Positions 1 through 7,633 of a stretch of 64,000 nucleotides of DNA are shown here, one piece after another (the first letter of the stretch is position 1; the number at the start of each line of letters is the position of its first letter). The position numbers and the translations under genes were made by a program. Below the pieces are notes generated by a model. The model was not told the DNA's origin. It did no database searches and saw nothing but the letters and a program-made list of their open reading frames with translations. Location of the stretch: NCBI GenBank assembly GCA_017478025.1, contig JAFVGZ010000027.1, positions 1-64,000 on the forward strand, given 5' to 3'. This DNA comes from Prevotella sp. Lineage in GTDB: Bacteria > Bacteroidota > Bacteroidia > Bacteroidales > Bacteroidaceae.

Positions 1-140
1 AACTCTACATCTATGGATATTTCTATCGTGTACGTTCCTCCCGCAGGTTGGAGCGTGAATGCAAGTGCAACATTGAGGTGATGTGGCTAATCAGGAAACT
101 GACTCCTGATTTCCGCACCATTGCTGACTTCCGCAAGGAC
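1..140 (+). pseudogene. IS1182-type transposase N-terminal remnant
   Basis: Read from position 3, the frame encodes LYIYGYFYRVRSSRRLERE, then CNIEVMWLIRKLTPDFRTIA, then DFRKD. This is the conserved N-terminal (DUF772-like) region of IS1182/IS5-type transposases, where the run normally continues as DFRKDN. The window begins inside the gene, so its 5' end is not visible. Transposase similarity stops at about position 140, where the sequence passes without a gap into the tail of a small-peptide gene. The reading frame continues only to a chance stop at 174-176. No terminal inverted repeat or target duplication is visible at the junction, so it is a decayed or recombined fragment rather than an active element. 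Confidence 0.75.
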
Positions 141-141
141 A

Positions 142-171
142 GACCTTGGAGAGAACCCGATTGTCCGTTAA
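142..171 (+). pseudogene. 3' remnant of the small peptide gene (paralogue of 4862-5050)
   Basis: Read in frame, this encodes DLGENPIVR followed by TAA. The intact gene at 4862-5050 ends VLGEEVIIR plus TAA, and the sequence after the stop is nearly identical in both places. Only the last nine codons survive here. The 5' part has been replaced by the transposase remnant. The stretch therefore marks the left edge of a duplicated cassette. Confidence 0.7.
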
Positions 172-193
172 AATGAATGTAAAATAAAAAGTC

Positions 194-358
194 ATGACTA
201 TGCATACACATGCTTTCGCACCCTTATGCCCTCAAATGGAGAGGCTGCGCATTGTTCAATGTGCAATAGCGATTCTGTCGGTGCTGTTGTTGGCCGGGTG
301 CAGCAGCGTTATTGATGATGACGATGAGGTGGTGGAGCGATTCTTAATGCAGAATTAA
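194..358 (+). pseudogene. Truncated copy of the thioredoxin-like lipoprotein gene
   Basis: The first 49 codons match the start of the gene at 5073-5618 almost base for base. They cover the signal peptide and lipobox (LLLAGC) and the acidic DDDDEVVER segment. The frame then enters a dispersed ATGCA-type repeat and stops after four more codons (FLMQN, TAA at 356-358). The whole thioredoxin domain is missing. If translated, the product would be a lipoprotein signal with a 19-residue tail. The high identity to the intact copy points to a recent duplication or a gene-conversion event. Confidence 0.8.
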
Positions 359-380
359 TAATTCATAATGCAGAATTAGC
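344..380. repeat. Dispersed ATGCA/AATTA repeat (type C), copy 1
   Basis: Two copies of AATGCAGAATTA separated by ATAATTC. Related sequence built from ATAATGCATAATT words occurs at 7633-7678, 17003-17056, 18246-18295 and 60036-60083. In this copy it provides the last codons and stop of the truncated lipoprotein. Confidence 0.7.
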
Positions 381-426
381 CCCCCTTTGGCTACTCCAAA
401 TGGGGGGCCTTTACTGTCTGCCATTT

Positions 427-530
427 TGTCAGTTGAACTATTACGTTCTAATAGTAGGTCTTTTACCTCCTAATAGTAGGTCTTTTACTCGGTAATAGTA
501 GGTCTTTTACCGCCTAAAAGACCTGCTATT
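427..530. repeat. 22-bp-period tandem array with inverted last unit
   Basis: TAATAGTAGGTCTTTTAC occurs at 449-466, 471-488 and 493-510, an exact 22-bp period. The next register (515-530) holds the reverse complement, TAAAAGACCTGCTATT. The four-base spacers differ between units. A degenerate unit may precede it near 427. The 465-bp gap 359-823 holds only this array, a repeat and a terminator-like hairpin; I see no gene in it. Confidence 0.75.
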
Positions 531-652
531 GCAACGCTCTGATTATCAGTGTGTTTTGGACTGCCAAATTGTCAGTCTCCAAAAACGTGCATGACATAGG
601 TCCGACAAGCATCCCATGCCGTAGAAGCAGTTGCAAAAGTACAAAAAAAAAA

Positions 653-702
653 CATTCCAAACAGGAAATCGCAAAATAATTCTCTGTTTGGAATGATTTT
701 TT
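653..702. terminator. Bidirectional terminator-like hairpin
   Basis: CATTCCAAACAG (653-664) and CTGTTTGGAATG (684-695) form a perfect 12-bp stem with a 19-nt loop. It is flanked by an A-run on the left (643-652) and TTTTTT on the right (697-702). It lies downstream of the minus-strand regulator that stops at 824 and could end transcription from either side. Confidence 0.6.
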
Positions 703-823
703 AACTATTGGTGTCCGGTATAAAGCACCAATAATTTGTGAAAGGTATTAAAAGAGAAGATTGCTCCACATTTTGTTCGTCTGAAGTCTGCTATGGCATC
801 TGATGCAGTAGGGAGCGACGGGC

Positions 824-2545
824 TTATCCATTGAAATGTGTCGGCGGCACGCCAAACATATTGCGGAAGCAGCGGCTGAAGTAACTGACGGACGAGAACC
901 CTGTGGCATAGCTGATTTCTGTAATGGTTAGCTTGCGCTCGCGTATCAGTTCTGCGGCGCGCCGCAGGCGGATGGTACGAATGAACTCAGTAGGTTTCTG
1001 ACCTGTAAGGGACTGTATCTTGCGGTATAGCGTCATGCGGCTCATGCACATGTCGCTGCTTAGCTGTTCTACGGTGTATGTCTCATCGCTCATATTATCC
1101 TCCACCTGCGATATGGCCTTTTTCAGCCATTCGTCATCTGCGGCTGAGGGGCTGGGCATGGATTGGCTGGCATCCTTTGCGGCTTCCTCTCTATCTGGAT
1201 TTGTGAAGGTTCTCATCTGCTCCATGAAGCGTTTGCGCTGCCGCCTCAGTACCAGTGTATAGGCAACAAGCATGCAGAGGCAGAATGCGGACAGCGCATA
1301 TACGCAGCACATCCACCAGCTTGTAAACGACGCGGGCAGTTTCTCCACTACCTCCTTACGATTGGGCTGACTCCAACGCTCGTCGGGCATGGTCTCCTGC
1401 AGTTCTATGCAGTATGTGCCGTTGCTTTCGCGGCTTTGTTGGCGCAAGGTGTGCCGCCTCGTGTCATAGAGGCGGGTATAGCCGTCGCTGACTAACACAA
1501 GGCGCCCCAGTGAGTCCACAGACATGGCTATAATGCCGTCGCCATACTCATTGGTGCTATAATCGTCTGCCTCTGCCTTACCGTTGTGGTAGCGGTAGAG
1601 TTGTCCGTAGATAGTTCCCATCCACAGTGTGCCGTCTGGAGTGAAGGCCATAGCCGATACGTCCTTCATGTCGGGCAGAATGATTTCTTCGCTTCCAGCC
1701 CGCATACGTCGGATGTCTTTACCCGTGCTGAACCATCGGTCACCCTTCCTGCTGATAGCGATAGCAGTGGGGCGCATCGCGAGTTTCCACGCCGCACGTA
1801 CCGAATCGGCAGCCTCTCTTGTTAGTATCTTGCCCTGAAACCATTGTTTCTGCTTCTTGGTGCTCAATGCGTAACAGTCCCCGAAACCGTCGGAAACCAA
1901 CAGGCGGCCTTGGTTATCTGTCGTCACACGGTTGAAGTTGATGCTGTCCGGCCACTCCGATGAAATCGGCAAAAAATGCCCATTGTCAAGCCGCAGCTTC
2001 CCTCCTTCCCATTCCATGCACCATATTTGCCCGTGCTCGTCTTCGCGCAGGCGAAAGATATACTTATCTCCTACAGGATATGTATGCAGCAATGTTCCGT
2101 CTGAAGAATACTCATACACCTTCTTGTTGGCTGTCAGCCACCAGTGGCCGTTGCTTGCCACGATGATATCATCCACCCGCTTGTCATCTACTGCCGTCAG
2201 TCGCTGGATGGAATAGTCCCGCTTGTCAAGGACGTTGGCGCCATGCGTAGTTCCAATGATAATCCTGTAGCCCGACTCAGCCAGGCAGACCACCGTGTTG
2301 CTGCCTAACAGATCAGGATGTTCGGCATCCGAACGGAACACATCGACCTGCCTGCCGTCATCACGGCAAATGCCTCCGCCGTCTGTCCCATACCATAGGA
2401 ACCCCTCGCGGTCCTGCATCACATAGAGAACCTTCTCCGAAGACAGCAGTTCGCGGTTCGGAAGTTCAAGACGCCGATAGACCTGAGCAGCCACACAGAG
2501 TGGCAGCAACAGGCTCAGCAGCAGGAATGTAATGCGAACTTTCAT
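824..2545 (-). CDS. Membrane-anchored propeller-AraC transcriptional regulator
   Basis: Predicted 573 residues. The first 20 form a signal or anchor segment (MKVRITFLLLSLLLPLCVAA). Up to about residue 390 there are Reg_prop-type blade motifs such as DREGFLWYGTDGGG and TPDGTLWMGTIYG. A single hydrophobic helix follows at about 408-432, ending in RRQRKR. The C-terminus is an AraC-type double helix-turn-helix (AISQVEDNMSDETYTVEQLS ... FSSVSYFSRCFRNMFG). Unlike the hybrid two-component systems of Bacteroides, it has no Y_Y_Y, histidine kinase or receiver domain, so the propeller would signal to the DNA-binding domain directly across the inner membrane. The start at 2545 is chosen because a TAACTTTG box at 2570-2577 puts the transcript start near 2563, past the longer ATG at 2572. 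It is divergent from the GH43 gene, its likely target. Confidence 0.8.
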   Translation of the reverse strand: MKVRITFLLLSLLLPLCVAAQVYRRLELPNRELLSSEKVLYVMQDREGFLWYGTDGGGICRDDGRQVDVFRSDAEHPDLLGSNTVVCLAESGYRIIIGTTHGANVLDKRDYSIQRLTAVDDKRVDDIIVASNGHWWLTANKKVYEYSSDGTLLHTYPVGDKYIFRLREDEHGQIWCMEWEGGKLRLDNGHFLPISSEWPDSINFNRVTTDNQGRLLVSDGFGDCYALSTKKQKQWFQGKILTREAADSVRAAWKLAMRPTAIAISRKGDRWFSTGKDIRRMRAGSEEIILPDMKDVSAMAFTPDGTLWMGTIYGQLYRYHNGKAEADDYSTNEYGDGIIAMSVDSLGRLVLVSDGYTRLYDTRRHTLRQQSRESNGTYCIELQETMPDERWSQPNRKEVVEKLPASFTSWWMCCVYALSAFCLCMLVAYTLVLRRQRKRFMEQMRTFTNPDREEAAKDASQSMPSPSAADDEWLKKAISQVEDNMSDETYTVEQLSSDMCMSRMTLYRKIQSLTGQKPTEFIRTIRLRRAAELIRERKLTITEISYATGFSSVSYFSRCFRNMFGVPPTHFNG

Positions 2546-2569
2546 TGAGAATTTCAGGTTTGTGACGTG

Positions 2570-2577
2570 CAAAGTTA
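2570..2577 (-). promoter_or_regulatory. -7 box for the propeller-AraC gene
   Basis: The minus strand reads TAACTTTG, a match to the Bacteroidetes -7 consensus TAnnTTTG, about 25 bp before the ATG at 2545. No clear -33 TTTG is seen. Confidence 0.55.
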
Positions 2578-2630
2578 CATAATTTCATCGTGAAGTTACA
2601 CATGTGAAAGCGTATTTTAAGTTATTTTCG

Positions 2631-2638
2631 TAATTTTG
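2631..2638 (+). promoter_or_regulatory. -7 box for the GH43 gene
   Basis: TAATTTTG fits TAnnTTTG and lies 33 bp before the ATG at 2672. With the opposite box at 2570-2577 it defines a compact divergent promoter region of 126 bp between the regulator and the enzyme gene. Confidence 0.55.
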
Positions 2639-2671
2639 CCGCCGAAAAAACCAATCAAACTGACTGAAAAT

Positions 2672-4435
2672 ATGAAAAAGAACCTTCTGACACTCGTCAT
2701 CATGCTGATGACATTCACTTTTGCTAAGGCGGCAGACGCTGCTGCTCCGGTCATTAACAACAACACCTTCTGGAAGACAACCTCCGGCGATTACATCTTC
2801 AGCCAGGGCGGCGGCATCTTCCGTTTTCCCGATGCTCAGGGTGTGGAGCACTATTACTGGTATGGTGTGAAATATCAGGAGGCAGTAGATTACTGCCCCA
2901 AAGCCCTGGGAGGCAGCAATAGCAACGTCACCCATTTCATTTCCGTCACCTGCTATCAGAGCGATGACCTCGTGAACTGGACCTTCGTGCGTGACGTGCT
3001 GACCTCTGCTTCTGCCGGCTGGGCATATTGGGTCGGACGTCTCGGCGTGGCCTACGTGCCCGAGGCAAAGAAGTACGCTATGCTGGTACAGTTCAACGAC
3101 AACGTGCTGGTGGCTACGTGCAATACGCCAACAGGCAACTTTGAGCGCCACAACCAGATAGACATGACCAACATAATCGGCACACCGAACACGGGCGACC
3201 AAACCGTCTTCACCGACCCCGACACAGGGAAGTCGTACCTGTGCTACAGCTATGGAAAGGGACGCAGTCGCATCTATCTGTCGGAAATAGGCGTCTGTAC
3301 CGATGGCAAGATAGGTCTGAAGGACTGCCATCAGATATATAAAGGTTCAGGACGAGAGGGCGACTGCATGTTCAAGTATAAGGGTAAGTATTACGTTTGT
3401 GCCTCAGACCTCTACGGATGGAATGCCTCAAACGTGTATTACCTTGAGGCCTCGAGCATCTACGGTCCCTATACACCGACAAACAGCATGCAGAAGATGC
3501 CGGGTGCCGATGCTGACTATGGTCATGTGACGCAGACGGGGTTCTTCTATACCGTGCGCGGCACAAAGCAGGAGACCGTCATCTATTGCGGAGACCGCTG
3601 GGCGGGCTTTGCCGGCAATGGTAACGGCTTCAACCAGTGGTGCCCCATTTCATTTGTGAACAACAAGCCATACTTCAATTCCCTGAGCCAGTGGCACCTC
3701 AATGCAGAGACCGGAGAGTGGACTGTGGGGAGTGAGAACAACTATGTGAAGAACTTCAGCTTTGACGCTGACCGCGTGAATATCCCAAGCGAAAACAAAC
3801 CATCGCAGGCATATCTGCGCGGATGGACCACGGAGGTGATAAAGGGCAATAAGGTGGTCATAGGCGATGCCGCCTCGCCTGTGCTCAATGCCAAGAATTC
3901 TAAGGATGACCGTGCAACCGTCATGGGCAACTTTTGCATGAATATATCAGACAAGGTGGATTTCCAGCGCAAGGTATATCAGAAGATAGCCTCTACCGTC
4001 GATGTCCCATTGCCCAATGGTCGCTATACGCTGTCAGTCTATGCCAAGGCAAACAGCGTGTTCAGCGAGTTGTATATGTATGCAAAGAGCGGCGATGAGA
4101 CATTCAGAAGAGACATCGCTGATGCTGACGGCAAGTGGCACCTGTACACCCTTGAGGACGTGGTGGTAAAAGATAATAAGATAGAAGTGGGCTTCTATGC
4201 CGACGGACAGGCAAACGTATGGTGCCATCTGGATGATATGAAGCTTGTGGTGACGGAGCCCGAGGGGGACCAGCCAGACGGAATAACCGTTGCCCGCTCA
4301 TCAGGCAGGAGCGCCTCAGTGGAATACTTTCTTCCCAACGGACAGCATGCGGACGGTATGCAGCGGGGATTTAATATCATCAGACAAACCGACGATAAAG
4401 GTCAAGTGACGGTAAAGAAGGTATTAGGACGTTAA
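2672..4435 (+). CDS. Secreted glycoside hydrolase, GH43-like
   Basis: 587 residues with a signal peptide (MKKNLLTLVIMLMTFTFAKA). The body has the five-bladed propeller features of clan GH-F/GH43: TVFTDPDTGKSYLCYSYGKG, and an EGD segment (GREGDCMFKYKGKYYVCASD) at the place of the catalytic-acid Glu. It probably acts on arabinan, galactan or xylan side chains; the subfamily cannot be fixed by eye. Residues from about 370 to 545 look like a beta-sandwich carbohydrate-binding module. The C-terminal 35 residues (YFLPNGQHADGMQRGFNII ... VKKVLGR) resemble the short C-terminal module also seen in the PL1 protein at 56060. The ATG at 2672 is preferred to an in-frame ATG at 2636, which lies almost on the -7 box and would add 12 residues before the signal peptide. 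Confidence 0.75.
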   Translation: MKKNLLTLVIMLMTFTFAKAADAAAPVINNNTFWKTTSGDYIFSQGGGIFRFPDAQGVEHYYWYGVKYQEAVDYCPKALGGSNSNVTHFISVTCYQSDDLVNWTFVRDVLTSASAGWAYWVGRLGVAYVPEAKKYAMLVQFNDNVLVATCNTPTGNFERHNQIDMTNIIGTPNTGDQTVFTDPDTGKSYLCYSYGKGRSRIYLSEIGVCTDGKIGLKDCHQIYKGSGREGDCMFKYKGKYYVCASDLYGWNASNVYYLEASSIYGPYTPTNSMQKMPGADADYGHVTQTGFFYTVRGTKQETVIYCGDRWAGFAGNGNGFNQWCPISFVNNKPYFNSLSQWHLNAETGEWTVGSENNYVKNFSFDADRVNIPSENKPSQAYLRGWTTEVIKGNKVVIGDAASPVLNAKNSKDDRATVMGNFCMNISDKVDFQRKVYQKIASTVDVPLPNGRYTLSVYAKANSVFSELYMYAKSGDETFRRDIADADGKWHLYTLEDVVVKDNKIEVGFYADGQANVWCHLDDMKLVVTEPEGDQPDGITVARSSGRSASVEYFLPNGQHADGMQRGFNIIRQTDDKGQVTVKKVLGR

Positions 4436-4472
4436 GCCAAAGAGCGTAATAACAAATTCATGTTTAGGAAAT

Positions 4473-4552
4473 GATGCCTGCGGCATCTGATAACAGTAGC
4501 CAGCTATGCAGCTACCCCGTCAGGGAGTGCGAAATAGCTGGCTACTGTTATC
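4473..4552. repeat. Long perfect inverted repeat plus small hairpin
   Basis: GATAACAGTAGCCAGCTAT (4489-4507) and its exact reverse complement (4534-4552) flank a 26-nt loop. Just before it, GATGCC-TGC-GGCATC (4473-4487) forms a small hairpin. There is no T-run after the right arm, so it is not a standard terminator. It lies in the 426-bp gap 4436-4861, which otherwise shows only a promoter near its right end. Confidence 0.7.
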
Positions 4553-4780
4553 ATGCCACGCTGGGGTTTTGCTTGTCAAGGCCTTAGCATAACTCCATAA
4601 ACCTGAATAACAAATAAAAATGCCGCATACTTACGGTGCTTCATGAGGTATGTATAAAAAATACCTTCAGCCTGATATCTATGTCATTGTGAGAGGCTCA
4701 GAGAATTGATTTTTAGTAGGTTAGTTGATAAATCCGTAGGATTTTCAGCGGAAAAGAATGTATATGTTTATGGTTTTTTA

Positions 4781-4788
4781 TAATTTTG
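4781..4788 (+). promoter_or_regulatory. -7 box for the peptide/lipoprotein pair
   Basis: TAATTTTG fits TAnnTTTG. The transcript would begin near 4795, giving a leader of about 67 nt before the ATG at 4862. Confidence 0.5.
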
Positions 4789-4861
4789 CATCTCATTTTA
4801 TGAGAGTTATGATAGTATTCATGTTTAACAACGATACAAACAGAAAATAACAAAGGAAGCA

Positions 4862-5050
4862 ATGAACAAGAAAGCTTATTTGAAGCCTGAGATGCAGGTG
4901 GTGATGATTCGGCATACAGAAATGCTGATGATCAGCAACCCTGATACAGTTAATCATGTTCGAGGGGTCCAAACGAACATGCCTCAAGGTGATGTGATAG
5001 AATTGGGCGGTAGCGACGCAGTCCTTGGAGAAGAGGTGATTATCCGTTAA
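4862..5050 (+). CDS. Small conserved-type Bacteroidales peptide
   Basis: 62 residues, starting MNKKAYLKPEMQVVMIRHTE. Short proteins opening M-K-K-x-Y-x-K-P-E/A are common in Bacteroidales and have no assigned function. There is no signal peptide or membrane segment. The middle is polar and the C-terminus ends VLGEEVIIR. It lies 22 bp before the thioredoxin-like lipoprotein gene and behind its own -7 box, so the two are probably co-transcribed. The C-terminal nine codons and the junction to the next gene are repeated in the broken cassette at 142-358, showing that the pair moves or duplicates as a unit. A precursor or secreted signalling peptide is possible, but nothing in the sequence proves it. 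Confidence 0.6.
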   Translation: MNKKAYLKPEMQVVMIRHTEMLMISNPDTVNHVRGVQTNMPQGDVIELGGSDAVLGEEVIIR

Positions 5051-5072
5051 AATGAATGTAAAATAAAAAGTC

Positions 5073-5618
5073 ATGACTATGTATCCACATGCTTTTGCAC
5101 CCTTATGCCCTCGAATGGAGAGGCTGCGCATTGTTCAATGTGCAATAGCGATTCTGTCGGTGCTGTTGTTGGCCGGGTGCAGCAGCGTTATTGATGATGA
5201 CGATGAGGTAGTGGAGCGCGTGCATGTCGGTGATAAGGTGCCGTCGTTCAGCGTCACCATTACAGACGGAACAGAGACGCGCACCTTCTCATCGAGCCAA
5301 TTGACGGGTGAGACAGTCATAGTGTTCTTCAATACCTGGTGCTCGGACTGTCAGCGCGATCTGCCTCTGCTCAATGACTATTACCTGCAGCATAAGGATG
5401 ATCACGGTTTCCAAATGGTGGCAATCAGCCGTGCTGAGGGGGTTGCGAGTGTGTCGGATTTCTGGAAAACCAACAACCTGCAGATTCCCTATTCTGCTCA
5501 GGATGACCGTCGCATCTATGACCTCTTCGCTTCCTCCATCATTCCCCGCATCTACTTCGTCTCACCGCAGGGCATCATTACGCGTATTGATATAGAGCAC
5601 TTTGATTCCGGCAAGTAA
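5073..5618 (+). CDS. Thioredoxin-like (TlpA-type) lipoprotein
   Basis: 181 residues. A lipobox (LSVLLLAGC) places the acylated Cys at residue 36. The start could instead be the Met at 5115, which gives a more usual signal length. After an acidic linker (DDDDEVVE) comes a thioredoxin fold with the motif FFNTWCSDCQRDLPLLNDYY, so the CxxC pair is intact. Later elements include IIPRIYFVSPQG, the cis-Pro region. The protein is expected at the periplasmic face of a membrane, where it would reduce or exchange disulfides. The truncated copy at 194-358 shares its first 49 codons. It is probably co-transcribed with the 62-residue peptide upstream. Confidence 0.8.
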   Translation: MTMYPHAFAPLCPRMERLRIVQCAIAILSVLLLAGCSSVIDDDDEVVERVHVGDKVPSFSVTITDGTETRTFSSSQLTGETVIVFFNTWCSDCQRDLPLLNDYYLQHKDDHGFQMVAISRAEGVASVSDFWKTNNLQIPYSAQDDRRIYDLFASSIIPRIYFVSPQGIITRIDIEHFDSGK

Positions 5619-5655
5619 TCCCGCCCCATTGGTGTGGGACTTGGCATAACAAAAA

Positions 5656-5684
5656 AAGGCATCCTATAATGGACGCCTTCTTTT
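5656..5684. terminator. Bidirectional terminator
   Basis: AAGGCATCC (5656-5664) pairs with GGACGCCTT (5671-5679), with one A-C mismatch and a 6-nt loop. A-run before and T-rich run after. It separates the lipoprotein gene (+) from tRNA-Asn (-). Confidence 0.7.
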
Positions 5685-5687
5685 CTG

Positions 5688-5761
5688 CGCTCCCTCTTGG
5701 GCTTGAACCAAGGACCCCCTGATTAACAGTCAGATGCTCTAACCAACTGAGCTAAGGAAGC
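5688..5761 (-). tRNA. tRNA-Asn(GUU)
   Basis: 74 nt on the minus strand. The acceptor stem pairs GCTTCCT with AGGGAGC, with G as discriminator base. The D arm contains AGCTCAGTTGGTTAGAGC. The anticodon loop CTGTTAA has anticodon GTT, and the T arm is CTTGG-TTCAAGC-CCAAG. The CCA end is not encoded. A promoter lies just upstream at 5808-5839. Confidence 0.95.
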
Positions 5762-5807
5762 AGTGATGTTTTGTTGCAACGTAAGCTGTTTTGCTTGATT
5801 GCGGGTG

Positions 5808-5839
5808 CAAAGGTACAATGAATTTGCGAAACAACCAAA
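5808..5839 (-). promoter_or_regulatory. Promoter of tRNA-Asn
   Basis: On the minus strand TTTG (5836-5839) is followed after 20 bp by TACCTTTG (5808-5815). This is a full match to the Bacteroidetes -33/-7 pattern. Confidence 0.7.
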
Positions 5840-5931
5840 CTTTTTTCGTGTTTTTTTTCTTTTTCGGTTAAAAAAATATGAAATCATGCTAATAATGCCA
5901 CTCCCCGCATGGACGTTTGGGGGAAAAAGCG

Positions 5932-5939
5932 TAATTTTG
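5932..5939 (+). promoter_or_regulatory. -7 box for the S41 protease gene
   Basis: TAATTTTG ends only 8 bp before the ATG at 5948, predicting a leader of about five nucleotides or fewer. Confidence 0.5.
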
Positions 5940-5947
5940 TCGTACGT

Positions 5948-7633
5948 ATGAAACTAAACCGAATTACAACTCTTTTCTGCCTGCTGGCTGTTTACCTTTC
6001 TGCAACAGCCGACAAGAATAGCGACCACAACTATAGTGTGACTCGCAATATGGAGATATTCTCCTCCATATACAAGCATCTTGACATGATGTATGTAGAT
6101 ACTCTGGACGCCGATGTGACCGTCGGCGCGGGCATAAAGGCCATGCTGCGCTCGCTGGACCCCTATACGGAGTATTATCCCGCAGACGAGGTGAAGGACC
6201 TGAAGACGCTGCTGACGGGCAAGTATGCCGGCATCGGAGCGTTGATAAAGCATGACCTGCGCAATGACTGTGTCATCATCGACGAGCCTTACGAGGGTAT
6301 GCCTGCTGCCGAGGCGGGGCTGAAGAAGGGCGACGTGATAGTGGCGGTGGATGATACGCTGATGAAGGGCAAGAGCGTTTCAGATGTCTCGTCCATGCTG
6401 CGCGGTGAGCCCGGCACATCGTTTATGCTGAAGATACAGCGCCCCATACCCCTCAGCGGCAAGAGCAAGACGATGAAGATAAAGGTGACGCGCCGCTCCA
6501 TACAGCTGCCCTGCGTGCCATACTACGGGCTATTGCCGCAGAGTGGCGATGAGAAGACGGGCTACCTGCTGCTGACACAGTTCACCGATGACTGTGCGCG
6601 TGACGTGCGGCGCGCCCTGGTGGATATGCGCAGCCAGGGCATGAAGAGCCTTGTCTTTGACCTGCGCGACAACGGCGGCGGCTCGCTCAACGAGGCTGTG
6701 AAGATTGTCAACATGTTCATAAGGAAAGGTGAGACCATTGTCACCACCCGCGGCAAGTTGAAGCGCTCGTTCAATGAATATAAGACAACCTCTGAACCGC
6801 TGGACACGGTGATGCCCATCGTGGTGCTGGTCAACGGGAATACAGCGTCGGCAAGTGAGATAACAGCTGGCTCGCTGCAGGATCTGGACCGCGCCGTGAT
6901 ACTCGGCACACGCACATACGGCAAGGGACTGGTGCAGATACCTGTCGATTTGCCCCACGATGCATCGCTGAAGGTGACGATATCGAAGTACTACATCCCC
7001 AGCGGGCGCTGCATCCAGGCCATCAATTACAAGCACACCGGCGGGGGATACAAGGAGAATATCCCTGACTCGCTGACCCATGAGTTTAAGACGCGTGGCG
7101 GCAGGACTGTGCGTGACGGCGGCGGTATAAAGCCCGATGTGGAGATGAAGGGCGACTCGCTGGCCAGCATTACGGCGGGACTGTTCTCATCGGGCGCTGA
7201 CTCTACGGAGGTCGTGACGCAGTATGTGGTGGACTATGTTGCCAAGCACCCCACCATTGCGGCTGCGGGAGAGTTCAGGCTGACCGATGCAGACTATGAG
7301 GAGTTCAAGCAGATGGTCATCAGCAGCGGTTTCAAATATGACCTCGGGACGGGCAAGATGTTCGACGAGCTGGTGAAGGTGGCCCAGATAGAGGGCCGCT
7401 ACAGCGAGGCGCAGGCAGAGTTTGACGCTCTGAAGGCAAAGCTTTCCAACAACCTGTCCGCAGATCTGGACCGCCATCGCGAGGTGATACAGAGCTTGCT
7501 TGAGGAGAATATCGTGACGTGCTACTACTATCAGCGCGGCGCGGCAGAGAGCATGCTGAAGTATGACAAGCAGGTGAAGCGCGCCCTGGAGCTGCTGAAA
7601 GACAAGGAGGGCTACAGCGAACTGCTGAGATAA
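5948..7633 (+). CDS. S41-family C-terminal processing peptidase
   Basis: 561 residues with an N-terminal signal (MKLNRITTLFCLLAVYLSAT). A PDZ domain follows (YAGIGALIKHDL ... MPAAEAGLKKGDVIVAVDD). The S41 catalytic core contains the GNTASASEIT and TYGKGLVQ motifs. By analogy with E. coli Prc, where nucleophile and Lys are 25 residues apart, Ser301 and Lys326 form the dyad. After about residue 440 there is a helical C-terminal region seen in Bacteroidales members. It is a periplasmic protease that degrades or trims proteins from their C-termini. The start was moved to 5948 because the longer ATG at 5909 lies upstream of the -7 box. It is followed by RNase R, with a repeat between them. Confidence 0.88.
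   Translation: MKLNRITTLFCLLAVYLSATADKNSDHNYSVTRNMEIFSSIYKHLDMMYVDTLDADVTVGAGIKAMLRSLDPYTEYYPADEVKDLKTLLTGKYAGIGALIKHDLRNDCVIIDEPYEGMPAAEAGLKKGDVIVAVDDTLMKGKSVSDVSSMLRGEPGTSFMLKIQRPIPLSGKSKTMKIKVTRRSIQLPCVPYYGLLPQSGDEKTGYLLLTQFTDDCARDVRRALVDMRSQGMKSLVFDLRDNGGGSLNEAVKIVNMFIRKGETIVTTRGKLKRSFNEYKTTSEPLDTVMPIVVLVNGNTASASEITAGSLQDLDRAVILGTRTYGKGLVQIPVDLPHDASLKVTISKYYIPSGRCIQAINYKHTGGGYKENIPDSLTHEFKTRGGRTVRDGGGIKPDVEMKGDSLASITAGLFSSGADSTEVVTQYVVDYVAKHPTIAAAGEFRLTDADYEEFKQMVISSGFKYDLGTGKMFDELVKVAQIEGRYSEAQAEFDALKAKLSNNLSADLDRHREVIQSLLEENIVTCYYYQRGAAESMLKYDKQVKRALELLKDKEGYSELLR

Noticed and set aside
1-176. Intact insertion sequence at the window start
   Set aside because: Only the DUF772-type N-terminal region is visible and it ends at a recombination joint without terminal repeats.
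2636-2671. Longer start for the GH43 protein
   Set aside because: The ATG at 2636 overlaps the -7 box and would put polar residues before the signal peptide; the ATG at 2672 fits better.
2585-3331. Minus-strand open frame (248 codons)
   Set aside because: It covers both the divergent promoter region and the start of the GH43 gene; its composition is that of an antisense shadow and there is no sign of a real product.
4489-4552. Integron attC site
   Set aside because: The stem is perfect and symmetrical, without the bulges and R'/R'' core sites of attC, and no integrase is present.
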